Positions 43,909 to 53,584 of a stretch of DNA of 64,000 nt are shown in pieces. Source of the DNA: Nitrospira sp. (GTDB lineage: Bacteria > Nitrospirota > Nitrospiria > Nitrospirales > Nitrospiraceae); the NCBI GenBank assembly GCA_005239465.1, contig SPAW01000009.1, positions 63,166 through 127,165 on the forward strand. Direction: 5' to 3'. The notes beneath the pieces were generated by a model that worked only from the letters and a program-made list of their open reading frames with translations, ran no database searches and was not told where the DNA came from. Numbering within the stretch: the first letter of the stretch is position 1; each line of letters starts with the position of its first letter. The position numbers were made by a program, and so were the translations under genes.

Positions 43909-44679
43909 ATGCTGAACAAGGACGATCAACGGTCCAAGGCTCCGTATCATCAGATCACAGTGGTCGCACACATGATGACACCAGGTGTAGTTCAGATTCC
44001 CGGTGACGTGTCGGTCACCGAAGCGGCCTCCCTCTTGGAGCGTGAACAGATGCCCTGTCTGCTCGTGAAGGATACGGAATCGCGCTTCGGGCTTATGACC
44101 CCGACCGACATCGTCAAGAAAGTGATCGCTCAGGGTCTGGAACCGGATGAAATCGAGGTGCGCACCATCATGACACGACCCGTACAATTTATCGAATACG
44201 ACCGAGCCGTGGAAGAAGCATCGACGCTCATGATGTCTGCCGGGACGCCGATCCTCATCGTCACGAAACAGGATCAGCCGGTCGGCGTCCTCACCGCCAG
44301 AGACCTCGTCCTTTCTCCGAAACGATGCCTCACGAGTGTGCCAGCTACCATCAGCGTCACGGACGGAGAAAGTTTAGGGGCCCAGCACCACTCTACTATC
44401 ATACAACTCAGCCACGTCGGCGCCTTGGTGGAATCCCCCGCCTTGCTGCTGCCGGGGACCAAAGTCGTCTTGAGCTTTTCTCTCCCCGACCTGACAAGTC
44501 CCCTGACCATTCGGGGAACGATCCTAAATGATTACGAGCAGACGTGCAGTGCGGGCAAGTCCCACATCGCCTCGTCCCCGGGTGTAGACATCCAATTTAC
44601 CAATCTCTCTCCCGCAGATCAGTCCAGGATCAAAGCCTGGGTGCTTCAGAATTCGCCTAGATCCTCCGATCTGTCCTAA
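43909..44679 (+). CDS. CBS-pair plus PilZ-like regulatory protein
   Basis: 256 aa. Two CBS motifs (VAHMMTPGVVQIPGDVSVTE; VRTIMTRPVQFIEYDRAVEE, GVLTARDLVLS) form a nucleotide-sensing Bateman module, followed by a PilZ-like barrel (PGTKVVLSFSLPDLTSPLTI, GVDIQFTNLSPADQSRIKAW). The usual c-di-GMP signature is degenerate: the (D/N)xSxxG motif appears as QLSHVG, and no clear RxxxR precedes it. It may sense an adenosine ligand rather than c-di-GMP. Soluble. Divergent from the DUF692-like gene. Confidence 0.82.
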   Translation: MLNKDDQRSKAPYHQITVVAHMMTPGVVQIPGDVSVTEAASLLEREQMPCLLVKDTESRFGLMTPTDIVKKVIAQGLEPDEIEVRTIMTRPVQFIEYDRAVEEASTLMMSAGTPILIVTKQDQPVGVLTARDLVLSPKRCLTSVPATISVTDGESLGAQHHSTIIQLSHVGALVESPALLLPGTKVVLSFSLPDLTSPLTIRGTILNDYEQTCSAGKSHIASSPGVDIQFTNLSPADQSRIKAWVLQNSPRSSDLS

Positions 44680-44773
44680 GACACCACACATCAATCGAAC
44701 TTCTTTGACCAACGCTTGATCCATTGGTATGATTTTCACTCTCATCTAACCCGGCTTAGCTAAAGGACGCCGC

Positions 44774-45829
44774 ATGAACACACCCAGCAAATCACCACAG
44801 ACTCGACCCCGTCCTACTTTATCGAAAGACGAGATCCTTCATCAGATCGGCACCTTGCTGGAAAGTCCTGAGGACGACCTGCACGCCGCCCTCATGAAGG
44901 AACTCTTGACGGGATTGCTCAAACTCCATGATGCGGGCCTTGATCTGCTGGATTTAAAAATTGTGAACCGCGCGGTCAAAGAACTGCGCCACGCCTTCGG
45001 CGTCTTTCACGGCTATCGCGACCGGCAGAAAATCAGCATCTTCGGTTCGGCACGGACTCCCTCCGATGACCCCAACTATCAACTGGCTTATCGCTTTGCC
45101 CAGGCCGTCGTCCAACATGGATTCATGGTCATCACCGGTGGCGCGGACGGTATCATGCGCGCCGCTCAAGAAGGCGCCGGGCGCGAGAACAGCTTCGGCG
45201 TCAACATCATGCTGCCGTTCGAGCAAGGCCCCAACGCCACCATCGCCGATGATCCGAAACTGATCACCTTCAAATATTTCTTCACCCGAAAATTGATGTT
45301 TCAAAAAGAAGCGAATGCCATCGCCCTCTTTCCGGGTGGATTCGGCACACACGACGAAGGGTTTGAAATCCTGACGCTGGCTCAGACCGGCAAGAGCGAC
45401 CCACAGCCGATTGTCTGTCTCCAAGCACCGGGCTGCGACTATTGGGACGATTGGTCGGCCTTCGTCACGGAGCAACTCTTGAACCGGAAACTGATCAACG
45501 AAGAGGATCTGAGTCTCTATACGATCGTGAATTCCGCTGATGCGGCTTTGGAGGACATCCTCCGATTCTATCGCCGCTATCATTCCATCCGGTTCGTCGG
45601 TCGACAGATGGCCATGCGGCTGAAGAAAACCATTTCCGCCGAGCAGCTCGACCAGATTCAGGAACGGTTCGGCGATCTCCTGACCGAAGGCCGGTTTGAA
45701 CTGCGCGGCCCCTTGGAAGAAGAGCTCGATGAGCCAGCCCTGCGGGACCTGCCGCGGCTCGTGTTTAGTTTCAACCGGCGCAGTGCCAGCCGACTCCGTC
45801 AGCTGATCAACCATCTCAACGGGCTCTGA
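44774..45829 (+). CDS. LOG-family protein (TIGR00730)
   Basis: 351-aa Rossmann-fold protein. SIFGSARTPSDDPNY, VITGGADGIMRAAQEGAG, and the LOG motif PGGFGTHDEGFE are clear, as is FFTRKLMF. LOG proteins hydrolyse nucleoside monophosphates to base and ribose 5-phosphate (cytokinin-riboside type) or are lysine-decarboxylase look-alikes. The N- and C-terminal helical extensions (about 90 residues each) make it longer than the 190-aa plant type. Function in this organism not known. Confidence 0.88.
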   Translation: MNTPSKSPQTRPRPTLSKDEILHQIGTLLESPEDDLHAALMKELLTGLLKLHDAGLDLLDLKIVNRAVKELRHAFGVFHGYRDRQKISIFGSARTPSDDPNYQLAYRFAQAVVQHGFMVITGGADGIMRAAQEGAGRENSFGVNIMLPFEQGPNATIADDPKLITFKYFFTRKLMFQKEANAIALFPGGFGTHDEGFEILTLAQTGKSDPQPIVCLQAPGCDYWDDWSAFVTEQLLNRKLINEEDLSLYTIVNSADAALEDILRFYRRYHSIRFVGRQMAMRLKKTISAEQLDQIQERFGDLLTEGRFELRGPLEEELDEPALRDLPRLVFSFNRRSASRLRQLINHLNGL

Positions 45830-45920
45830 TCCGACCGAGAACGGCGCTGAGCTTTTCCGGCAGGCCAGTTCCGTGCGTCGGACGGGCATAAGAAATATCC
45901 TTTAGTCCGTATCATTGGCC

Positions 45921-45930
45921 GTGCTATTCT
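45921..45930 (+). promoter_or_regulatory. Extended -10 box of a leaderless gene
   Basis: GTGCTATTCT: TGC extension and TATTCT at 45925-45930. The ATG at 45938 is 7 nt downstream, with no ribosome-binding site. Confidence 0.5.
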
Positions 45931-45937
45931 GCTTCAC

Positions 45938-46816
45938 ATGTTTATGAGCGATTCACCCTACGCACGCCGATTTCACAATCCGCCGGACATCGTCCTCTAT
46001 CACGCGGAGTGTTCGGATGGGTTTGGGGCAGCCTGGGCTATCTGGAAACAGTTCGCCAACGCCCGATTCGTCCCCGTGAAACATGGCAATCCTCCCCCGA
46101 CCGATCTCAAGGATCACCGTGTTGTCATTGTCGACTTCAGCTATGCACGGCCGATCCTTGAAACCATGGCCTCCGAGACCAAGGAGCTGCTCATCCTGGA
46201 CCACCATATCACGGCGGAGAAGGCTCTGAACGGATTTCCCTATGCCTACTTTGATCAAGCCAAATCGGGCGCGGTGCTCGGTTGGGAGTGGGCCCATGGC
46301 AGTGCGGCTCCTTGGTTACTCCAGTATGTTCAGGACAAGGATTTGTGGGCGTGGGCCTTGCCGGGAAGTCGTGAGATCAATGCGGCACTGGCCTCCTACC
46401 CATTTGATTTCAACCTGTGGGATCGCTTTTCTCAGCCGGCGTTGGAGCAAGAAGGCCGCGCGATTCTTCGCTACGAGCATGAGTTGATCGGCAAACTCGC
46501 CGTGCAGGCTGTCATGGTCGAGTTCCAAGGCGAAGTCGTTCCCTCCGTGCAGAGTGCGGTCCTGACAAGCCAAATCGGCGAGCGGCTCTCCCCACACCAT
46601 CCCTTTTGTCTGATCTGGCACGATCGCGATGGACGGCGCTACTTCAGCATGCGCTCCCGTGAAGACGGCACAAATGTCGGTGCGATTGCGGCCTCCTTCG
46701 GCGGAGGCGGCCATACCCATGCCGCTGGGTTTTCCGTTCCACTCGGAGCCGACGGGACGCTTCCCGCCAATCCCGCGTTGCCGCGCGCAGTCACCGACCG
46801 TCGCCGAACTCCCTAA
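45938..46816 (+). CDS. DHH-family phosphoesterase
   Basis: 292-aa member of the DHH/DHHA1 superfamily (oligoribonucleases, pAp phosphatases, c-di-NMP hydrolases). The N-terminal metal site is built from CSDGFGAAWA and LDHHITAEKAL, with FVPVKHG and IVDFSY motifs; the C-terminal substrate domain has GGGGHTHAAGF. The exact substrate cannot be told. It is followed 11 bp on by the rhomboid gene, so the two may be cotranscribed. Confidence 0.88.
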   Translation: MFMSDSPYARRFHNPPDIVLYHAECSDGFGAAWAIWKQFANARFVPVKHGNPPPTDLKDHRVVIVDFSYARPILETMASETKELLILDHHITAEKALNGFPYAYFDQAKSGAVLGWEWAHGSAAPWLLQYVQDKDLWAWALPGSREINAALASYPFDFNLWDRFSQPALEQEGRAILRYEHELIGKLAVQAVMVEFQGEVVPSVQSAVLTSQIGERLSPHHPFCLIWHDRDGRRYFSMRSREDGTNVGAIAASFGGGGHTHAAGFSVPLGADGTLPANPALPRAVTDRRRTP

Positions 46817-46827
46817 CGAGATCCAAC

Positions 46828-47526
46828 GTGATCCCCCTCCACGACGATAATCCCACTGAACACACCCCATTCGTTACGGTTAGCATTATTGCCATCTGCG
46901 TCGTAGTCTTTCTCTACCAATCGAGTCTGCCTCGGGAACCGGGCGAGACGTTCGCATTTCAATATGGAGCCATCCCTTCCGTCGTCTTCGGCCACGCCTC
47001 GCTCCCCGATGAAGCCTCCGTAGCCATTCCTGCCGCCCTGACGCTGGTGACCAGTATGTTTTTGCATGGAGGCTGGCTGCATCTCCTGGGCAACATGCTC
47101 TATCTTTGGATCTTCGGAAATAACATCGAAGACGTGATGGGGCATGCAAAGTATATTGTCTTTTATATCCTCTGCGGCATCCTGGCCGCACTCAGCCACG
47201 CCCTGACCGATCCTTCGTCACAGATCCCAATGGTCGGAGCCAGCGGAGCCATCTCTGCAGTGCTCGGTGCCTATCTCCTGTTATTTCCACGCGCCCATGT
47301 GCTGGTCCTGCTACCTGGAATCGGGATGACCCGCGTCGCAGCCGGCATCGTGTTGGTAATGTGGTTCGTCACGCAGCTGGTCAGCGGGGGAATGAGTGTC
47401 GGCGCCAAAGGAGGCGGCGTGGCCTTCTTCGCGCACATCGGAGGGTTTGTCGCCGGGATGGCCTTGATCGGACTCTTCAAACGGCGGGACGTGCCGTTTT
47501 TCTCACCTGGCCGCTCACGCAGATAA
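46828..47526 (+). CDS. Rhomboid-family intramembrane serine protease
   Basis: 232-aa membrane protease. The nucleophile is in GASGAISAVLG and the catalytic His in AHIGGFVAG; HGGWLHLLGNMLYLWIFGNN supplies the conserved HxxxN loop. Six or more hydrophobic helices are apparent. It starts at GTG 46828 (MIPLHDDNP, a family-typical N-terminus). Substrate unknown. Confidence 0.92.
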   Translation: MIPLHDDNPTEHTPFVTVSIIAICVVVFLYQSSLPREPGETFAFQYGAIPSVVFGHASLPDEASVAIPAALTLVTSMFLHGGWLHLLGNMLYLWIFGNNIEDVMGHAKYIVFYILCGILAALSHALTDPSSQIPMVGASGAISAVLGAYLLLFPRAHVLVLLPGIGMTRVAAGIVLVMWFVTQLVSGGMSVGAKGGGVAFFAHIGGFVAGMALIGLFKRRDVPFFSPGRSRR

Positions 47527-47543
47527 GATGGCTGACGATTCCG

Positions 47544-47647
47544 TTCTAGCCTGGCGCAGGCTAGAAGGCCTGTCGAACCCGACAGGTACGGAGGAACCGA
47601 CCTGTCGGCGCATGATTCACGAACGCTTGTGGTTCGTGAATCATGCG
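47544..47647. repeat. Array of four perfect hairpins between convergent genes
   Basis: In 104 bp: TTCTAGCCTG-GCG-CAGGCTAGAA (47544-47566, 10-bp stem), CCTGTCG-AACC-CGACAGG (47569-47586, 7 bp), CCGAC-CT-GTCGG (47597-47608), and CGCATGATTCACGAAC / GTTCGTGAATCATGCG (47609-47624 and 47632-47647, 16-bp stem, 7-nt loop). None has a T-tract. Placed between the rhomboid and kinase 3' ends, it may act as a bidirectional end structure. Confidence 0.75.
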
Positions 47648-47660
47648 AGCTAGCGGACGC

Positions 47661-49508
47661 TCACGCTGCATCCAACATTTCCCGGACCTTCTCGATCAAT
47701 CCAGTCTGACGATAGGGATGCTGCAGGACAAATCGCCGATTGATTCGGTGATGCTGGATGGATTCATCGTCGTAGCTGGAGACGAAGAGGGCTTTCATGC
47801 TCGGGTGTTGGCTCAACAGTCTACAAGCAAGCTCACGCCCACCGATCTCTGGCATCACCAACGGACTAACGGCGAGGTGTACGATCCCCTTGTAGTGTTG
47901 CGTGAGCATGAGCGCTTCCACCGACGAGGCCGCTTCCAACACATGGTACTTGTGCCGCTGTAGAGCTGAGAGTGCCAGCTTCCGCTCAATTTCATCTTCC
48001 TCCACAAGCAGGATGGTTTCGTCTCCCCTGGCTAACATGGGTTTTGGAATCATTTCTTCCCGAGCCGCCGGCGCCGGCACGGCGGGGAAGAATACCCGAA
48101 CCACCGTGCCTTGTCCCGGTCGGCTCTCGACCTCCAGGGTACCCCCATTCTGCTTTACAATCCCATAGACTGCCGTGAGCCCCAGACCGATGTTGGTTTC
48201 CTTCGTCGAGAAGAAGGGCTCGAACATACGGGCTTGGGTGTCGAGGCTCATGCCGGTGCCGGTATCGCTGATATGAATCAGGACCTGAGGATTCTTCTTT
48301 CCCGACGCTGAGGATCGTGCCGTTTTGGATGCCTCCTCAACAGTTTTGACCTCAATCGATAGGCGCCCCCCGCTCGGCATTGCATCCCGCGCGTTGACAA
48401 CCAGTTGGAAGAGGACATTTTCCAGCCCTTCGCGATCAACCTCGGCATAGGCCACCGACTTGTCTAACTGCACCGCAAGCTCGATATGATCGGGCAGGAG
48501 ATTCCTGATCGTGCCGTGCAAATCCGATAATACGCCGTGGACCGACAATACTTGCCGGACATGTCGGTCCTCGAGATTTAGCCCAATGAGTTGGGCCGTG
48601 AGCGTCGCTGCCCTTTCGCCCATCTTGAAGAGTTCATCTGCGGAGGCTCTGAGGGGATCGTCCGGCTGCAGGCGAGATAACATCACGCCCGTTTGTTTGC
48701 CGATCAGAGAAAAGAGTGCCCCAAATTCACTGGCAATCCTAGCGGCAACCCGGCCAACCGCCTCCATCTTCTGGGCTTCATGGAGTTGCCGCTCCAGCCC
48801 TTGTCGCATAACCTGCCCTTCGCGGAGATTGGTGTTCGCCTTCGTCAGGTCTTCCTTCACTCCCTTGATCCGCGCTTCCAGTTGCGTCTTAGTCACCTGC
48901 AATTCATCCTCAGTCTTCTTCAACGCCTCCACATCTTTGAGTAACGTCGACTTCTCTTCCTGTGCGATCGCAGTGGCCTCCAGCGCGACTCCATAGAACA
49001 CAGCCATCACCAGGAGCACTGGGATACCGAGCAGCTGTCCTACGGCTATGGTACCGGTCTGAATAAAGCCCTCATAGACCACCACCGCGTAGCCCACACT
49101 TAACAGCATGGACAGGCCCAGCAGATGACTGAGTCGCCTCACGGAGGCCGCGACCAGCATGAGCACGAAATACGCAATATAGAGATCCGACCTGGCGTTC
49201 CCGGAGAGGTAGATCGTGACGGTCACCAAGAGTGTATCGATGGCCACAAGCCCGGCACTGAGCCAAGCGGATTCCAGAACAACCTGGGGCAGCACAGCAA
49301 TGAAGGCAATGAAGAGCCACAATCCAACCACCAGACCATCGCTCATGACTCGGCTGATGATGGAGTCGGAGCCGAAGAGCAATTCATAGGACAGGATTAT
49401 GCTGACTAAACTCTGAAGCAGGAGATAGCGTGAACGCGGGTTCGTGAGCAGTCGACAGAGCCCGCTAGAAGCTTGGCTGGTACCGGTTTGAGCCGAATTT
49501 TGTGACAT
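47661..49508 (-). CDS. Degenerate hybrid sensor histidine kinase
   Basis: 615 aa from the ATG at 49508, with GAGGAG upstream. In order: about six membrane helices (to residue 170), a coiled coil, a HisKA-like segment, an HATPase domain, and a receiver domain. The HATPase is intact (N box NVLFQLVVNARDAMPSGG, G1 DTGTGM, G2 GLGLTAVYGIVKQNGG). The H box, normally GGVAHDFNNLL, reads ARIASEFGALF, so the phospho-accepting His is Ser. In the receiver the acceptor Asp of TDVVMP is Pro (SPLVMP) and the switch Lys of QKPF is His (QHPY). It thus looks like a pseudokinase that still binds ATP. A longer frame upstream is not supported. Confidence 0.85.
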   Translation of the reverse strand: MSQNSAQTGTSQASSGLCRLLTNPRSRYLLLQSLVSIILSYELLFGSDSIISRVMSDGLVVGLWLFIAFIAVLPQVVLESAWLSAGLVAIDTLLVTVTIYLSGNARSDLYIAYFVLMLVAASVRRLSHLLGLSMLLSVGYAVVVYEGFIQTGTIAVGQLLGIPVLLVMAVFYGVALEATAIAQEEKSTLLKDVEALKKTEDELQVTKTQLEARIKGVKEDLTKANTNLREGQVMRQGLERQLHEAQKMEAVGRVAARIASEFGALFSLIGKQTGVMLSRLQPDDPLRASADELFKMGERAATLTAQLIGLNLEDRHVRQVLSVHGVLSDLHGTIRNLLPDHIELAVQLDKSVAYAEVDREGLENVLFQLVVNARDAMPSGGRLSIEVKTVEEASKTARSSASGKKNPQVLIHISDTGTGMSLDTQARMFEPFFSTKETNIGLGLTAVYGIVKQNGGTLEVESRPGQGTVVRVFFPAVPAPAAREEMIPKPMLARGDETILLVEEDEIERKLALSALQRHKYHVLEAASSVEALMLTQHYKGIVHLAVSPLVMPEIGGRELACRLLSQHPSMKALFVSSYDDESIQHHRINRRFVLQHPYRQTGLIEKVREMLDAA

Positions 49509-49740
49509 GGTCGCTGGTACTCCTCTGCGCAACGGCACAAAGGATTCAGCAAGTTCTATACCCCTGCCCTTGGCTGAAATAGCCCTGTTTGCTGGGCATT
49601 TTCCCTTCGATTCGCCCACGCGAGGGCTAGAAGCCTACAGGTGCTGACAAAATGGAACGGTGGCCCCATTCATATCGGGCAGAGCCCATCACATTGCGCT
49701 GGTGGTTCTCGGTTTCTATGAGGAACGAACTCGGATAGCC

Positions 49741-50898
49741 TTACGCGAGGCGATTCCTGAACTGGTGGGCCCGTTCCGCCGCCACCTCGCCCCGATCAGC
49801 GAGGAACGTCACATGCCCCATCTTCCTGCCTGGACGAACGACCCGCTTCCCGTAGAGATGAAGCACGGCCCCTGGAATGGAAAGCAGATCATAGAAACCG
49901 CGACTGGACGTAACGGATCGAACCTCTTCGCCGATGAGATTTACCATGGCCATCGGACTCAACAGTCGCGCTTCGCCTAGCGGCATGCCACAGACGACAC
50001 GCACTTGTTGTTCGAACTGCGACACACTGCAAGCATCTAGAGTGTAGTGGCCGGAATTGTGGGGGCGGGGCGCAATTTCATTAATGAGCAGGTCGCCGCC
50101 TACTGCTTGGAAAAATTCGACACAGAAGACCCCCACGCCATTCAACGCCGTTACCGCTTGGCCCGCGAGGTCTGCGGCTCCCGCCGCCACGTCAGAAGAA
50201 ACAGTAGACGGCACCAGCGTCATGCGCAAGATGCCCTGCTCATGCCGATTCTCTACGACAGGATAGATTCGGCACTCGCCTCCCTCCCCTCGCACTACGA
50301 GGACGGAGAGTTCCCGATCAAAATTCACAAATTTTTCCAGAACCCACCTGAGGCCTGGCCTGGCGATCTTCCGCAAGGCCTGCTCAACTTGCGCGACATC
50401 GGATCTCTGGCGAAGAGCCCACTGACCTTTTCCGTCGTAGCCGGACGTCGCCGTCTTACACACAGCAGGGACACCGACCTCCTTCACAGCTTCTGCCAGT
50501 TGATCGGGCGACTCGATCGTGGTGAACGGCTGGACGGGAAGGCGGCGGGACTGCAGAAACTGCTTCTGTTCAGATCGATCCTGAATGATCCGGAGCACAG
50601 CACTGGCAGGCCGAACCCGATGGCGCTGTTCTAGCCACTCACAGAGTTCAGCCGGCACATTCTCCCATTCGAACGTGACGGCATGAACGGTGTGAGAAAA
50701 TTTCGCACGGGTTGCAGTATCCGTGAATGGCGCGGTGAACGAGTGGCTTGCCAGCTGGTGCGCAGGGGCATCGGCATTGGGATCCCACACCGCGACGTGA
50801 TACCCCATCCGGCGCGCCGCACCGACAAACATCGCGCCCAGCTGTCCCCCACCCAATACGCCAAGGACTGATCCAGGTTCCAGGGTCTTTTCGGTCAC
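49741..50898 (-). CDS. purK: N5-carboxyaminoimidazole ribonucleotide synthase
   Basis: 385-aa ATP-grasp enzyme of purine synthesis, converting AIR, ATP and bicarbonate to N5-CAIR. The start [50 protein letters not shown] and the metal-binding [22 protein letters not shown] block (here [20 protein letters not shown]) are diagnostic. It overlaps purE by 4 bp, purE being first. Confidence 0.96.
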   Translation of the reverse strand: MTEKTLEPGSVLGVLGGGQLGAMFVGAARRMGYHVAVWDPNADAPAHQLASHSFTAPFTDTATRAKFSHTVHAVTFEWENVPAELCEWLEQRHRVRPASAVLRIIQDRSEQKQFLQSRRLPVQPFTTIESPDQLAEAVKEVGVPAVCKTATSGYDGKGQWALRQRSDVAQVEQALRKIARPGLRWVLEKFVNFDRELSVLVVRGEGGECRIYPVVENRHEQGILRMTLVPSTVSSDVAAGAADLAGQAVTALNGVGVFCVEFFQAVGGDLLINEIAPRPHNSGHYTLDACSVSQFEQQVRVVCGMPLGEARLLSPMAMVNLIGEEVRSVTSSRGFYDLLSIPGAVLHLYGKRVVRPGRKMGHVTFLADRGEVAAERAHQFRNRLA

Positions 50899-51485
50899 GA
50901 CTGCCGACTCGCCTCATCAGCCCCGAGGTTACCCAGACTTGTTCCCTGGGCTTCAGGAGAATTCAACACACTATCCGTCTGGGCCGCACGATAGCTCTTT
51001 ATTCGTTCGGCAATCCCTGGATAGCGCCCGCCCAGAATTTGCGCCGCCAGCAGCCCGGCGTTCTCGGCCCCGCCGATTGCGACGGTCGCCACGGGAATTC
51101 CTTTGGGCATCTGAACAATTGACAACAAGGAATCGAGGCCGCGAAGATTTTCTGTTGGAATAGGCACGCCGATCACCGGAAGGTGAGTTTTGGCAGCCAG
51201 CATTCCAGGAAGGTGCGCCGAGCCCCCGGCCCCGGCAATGATGACCTCGATACCCCGACCAGGGGCAGTCGTGGCGTAATCAAACAACCGGTCTGGGGTT
51301 CGGTGAGCGGAGACAACTAATAATTCATAAGGGATGCCCAGCGCAGCCAGAATCGCCCCGGCTTTTTCCAAAATGGGGAAATCGGATTTACTCCCTCCCA
51401 ATACCCCAACGACCGGCTTGCCATCCTGAATCGTGCGACCACTCTTCGATCGAGGCCGACTTGATTTTCGTCCTGTCCCACTCAT
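50895..51485 (-). CDS. purE: N5-CAIR mutase
   Basis: 196-aa class I PurE, converting N5-CAIR to [57 protein letters not shown] and PVIGVPIP are canonical. The N-terminus carries a basic extension ([14 protein letters not shown]). AAGGAGA 9 nt upstream of the ATG at 51485 supports this start over 51530. 51531-51824 upstream holds only an imperfect GCCTGcCTG/CAGaCAGGC hairpin near 51676-51705 and GGGGACTGG-type words also seen near 19030; no gene. Confidence 0.95.
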   Translation of the reverse strand: MSGTGRKSSRPRSKSGRTIQDGKPVVGVLGGSKSDFPILEKAGAILAALGIPYELLVVSAHRTPDRLFDYATTAPGRGIEVIIAGAGGSAHLPGMLAAKTHLPVIGVPIPTENLRGLDSLLSIVQMPKGIPVATVAIGGAENAGLLAAQILGGRYPGIAERIKSYRAAQTDSVLNSPEAQGTSLGNLGADEASRQS

Positions 51486-51824
51486 GAACGCGTGTCTCCT
51501 TCCCTTGCCCTGGAACCCACTCATCAGCACATACTGGAATACCCACCTTAACGACTCCGTCAGGCACGGTCAAGGCGGGGATCTCCTCAGGCTAACCGGC
51601 CTGTGCAGAATCCTGGGAGCAGGCCCAGGCGGAAAGGGGCCAGTCCCCAAACAGTACGTTGATCAACCGAGCGGCCTGCCTGTGCCAGCACGGCAGACAG
51701 GCGAGCCCGCCCGCCGCACCAAGCTTGTTTGAGCCGCCCCCTTCGATCAAATGGGGTCGGAGAGGGTTTTCGCCAAAGATTCCAGGCAGACGATTGCAGT
51801 AGAAGCGTTCATGAATAATGCGGG

Positions 51825-52538
51825 TTAGGCCTTGGAACGGCACATGGCCTCCATCAGCTGCCCCCGTTCCTCTGCGGTCAATTCTTTCCACGCCCCGACG
51901 CTCAGTCCCTTCACGGTAATGTGCATGATCCTGACGCGGTGAAGGCTCGTCACCCGGTAGCCGAGCGCCTGGCACATTCGCCTGATCTGTCGGTTGCGTC
52001 CCTCGGTGAGCACGATGCGAAACCGATTACGCCCTACGCGGGTCATTTGGCATGGCTTCGTCTTACTTCCGAGGATCGTCACGCCGCGGGACATCTGATC
52101 CAGGAACGATTGGTCGAACGGGTGATCGACCTCCACGATATATTCCCGCTCGTGGCCAAACTCGGTGCGAAGTATTTCGTTCACAATGTCGCCGTCATTC
52201 GTCAGGAGGATGAGGCCGGACGAGTCCTTATCCAGCCGTCCAATCGGGAAGATCCGCTCGGGATGGCCGATTTCCGCGATGATGTTCCGGTCGACATGCG
52301 ACTCGCTGGTCGTCGTGACCCCGACCGGCTTATGATATTTGATGTAGACGGGAGCCTTGCCCCAGGGAATCACCTGCCCGTCGCGGGCAATGACGTCCGT
52401 GGGGCCTACTCGGTCGCCCAGCTTGGCCACGTGGCCATTGATCGTGATCGCTCCCGACTCGACCAAGCGGTCCGCCTCGCGCCGGGAACAAATCCCATGC
52501 TCCGTGAAAAACTTGTTGATGCGAATTGCGGTGGTCAC
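51825..52538 (-). CDS. rluF: RsuA/RluF-family rRNA pseudouridine synthase
   Basis: 237 aa with an N-terminal S4 domain (RINKFFTEHGICSRREADRL) and a pseudouridine synthase core: catalytic Asp in IGRLDKDSSGLILLTNDGD, GHEREYIVEVD, and EGRNRQIRRMCQALGY. The ILGSKTKPCQM and RIMHITVKGLSVGAWKELT segments are closest to RluF, which makes pseudouridine 2604 in 23S rRNA; RluB/RsuA remain possible. It follows speB after 50 bp. Confidence 0.88.
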   Translation of the reverse strand: MTTAIRINKFFTEHGICSRREADRLVESGAITINGHVAKLGDRVGPTDVIARDGQVIPWGKAPVYIKYHKPVGVTTTSESHVDRNIIAEIGHPERIFPIGRLDKDSSGLILLTNDGDIVNEILRTEFGHEREYIVEVDHPFDQSFLDQMSRGVTILGSKTKPCQMTRVGRNRFRIVLTEGRNRQIRRMCQALGYRVTSLHRVRIMHITVKGLSVGAWKELTAEERGQLMEAMCRSKA

Positions 52539-52588
52539 AGGGCAAACAAGCTGCAGCTTGATTCGTGCAGGATCGTCTCGGATCGGAG

Positions 52589-53521
52589 TCAGTGCACTCG
52601 GTGGCCGGCCTTAATGCGGCCAAGAATACGATAGATCAATCGTGCGATGGAAAATTGCGACGCCACAAATCCTTCAATGGGGGCGATCTCGCTCACGTCC
52701 ATGCCCACAATGCCAGGACCGTTCGCGAGGGCGGTGATGAGGTTGAGGGTGTCGTACCACCCCAGACCGCCCGGCTCCGGGGTCCCCAGTGCAGGAACGA
52801 TCGACGCGTCCAGTCCATCGCAGTCAAACGTCAGGTAGACCGGCCCTCGGCAGGCCGCAACAATGTCAGGAATCCATCTGGTGGCCTTGCCTTCATAGGG
52901 ACCTGAGGGATCCAGGATATTCGCCGCAAAAAAAGTCTTGATCTGATCCGTCTTGTTGATGCGAGCGATCTCTTCGGGGCAAATCGACCGGATGCCCACC
53001 TGTACCAACAGATGCCCATCCTCCACCACCCGCGCCATTACGCTGGCATGGCTGAAAGGATTCCCCTGATAGGCTTCACGCAAATCACCGTGCGCATCGA
53101 TCTGCACCACACACATCTGCGGATAGCGTTTCGCATGAGCTCGAATCGCTCCCAGCGCCCCGGTGTGTTCCCCGGTCAATGTCACAAGAAACCGTCCGGT
53201 TCCGACATGCGGAGAGACAAATGATTCGATGGCCTCGACGGCAGCGCGATCGACTTTTCCTCTGAGATCCAAGGCCGAAGCGGTGGCAATCCCTCCCCAC
53301 TCACGAAAGGGTTCGCATCCGAGCTGTTCGTCATAGAACTCAACCTGGATGGAGGCCTCAAGAATGGCAGCGGGCCCGCGATCCGATCCGAGAATGTAGC
53401 TGGAGGTATGTTCGTAGGGAGCCGGAAGGATGTAGACACCGGCTTGGTCTGGATGGCACCAGGGTTCGTCGATCCCCAGGAAGTTATGGTCGGGGCCTTC
53501 CCAACCAGCCGGAAGCGTCAT
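52589..53521 (-). CDS. speB: Agmatinase/arginase-family ureohydrolase
   Basis: 310-aa binuclear manganese enzyme that would convert agmatine to putrescine and urea. Metal-binding motifs: GEHTGALG (usual form GGDHS), DAHGDLREAYQGNPFSHAS and TFDCDGLDASIVP. The start PYEHTSSYILGSDRGPAAIL is typical. The Glu in GEHT and the Cys in FDCD depart from the commonest forms but occur in bacterial agmatinases. It lies directly after pdaD (63 bp), which makes agmatine, so the two steps are coupled. Confidence 0.9.
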   Translation of the reverse strand: MTLPAGWEGPDHNFLGIDEPWCHPDQAGVYILPAPYEHTSSYILGSDRGPAAILEASIQVEFYDEQLGCEPFREWGGIATASALDLRGKVDRAAVEAIESFVSPHVGTGRFLVTLTGEHTGALGAIRAHAKRYPQMCVVQIDAHGDLREAYQGNPFSHASVMARVVEDGHLLVQVGIRSICPEEIARINKTDQIKTFFAANILDPSGPYEGKATRWIPDIVAACRGPVYLTFDCDGLDASIVPALGTPEPGGLGWYDTLNLITALANGPGIVGMDVSEIAPIEGFVASQFSIARLIYRILGRIKAGHRVH

Positions 53522-53584
53522 GGGTTGTCTTCCATCACATGCACAGGCTTCTCAGGCATGTGAAATCCGAATGGGCGCAGGCCG

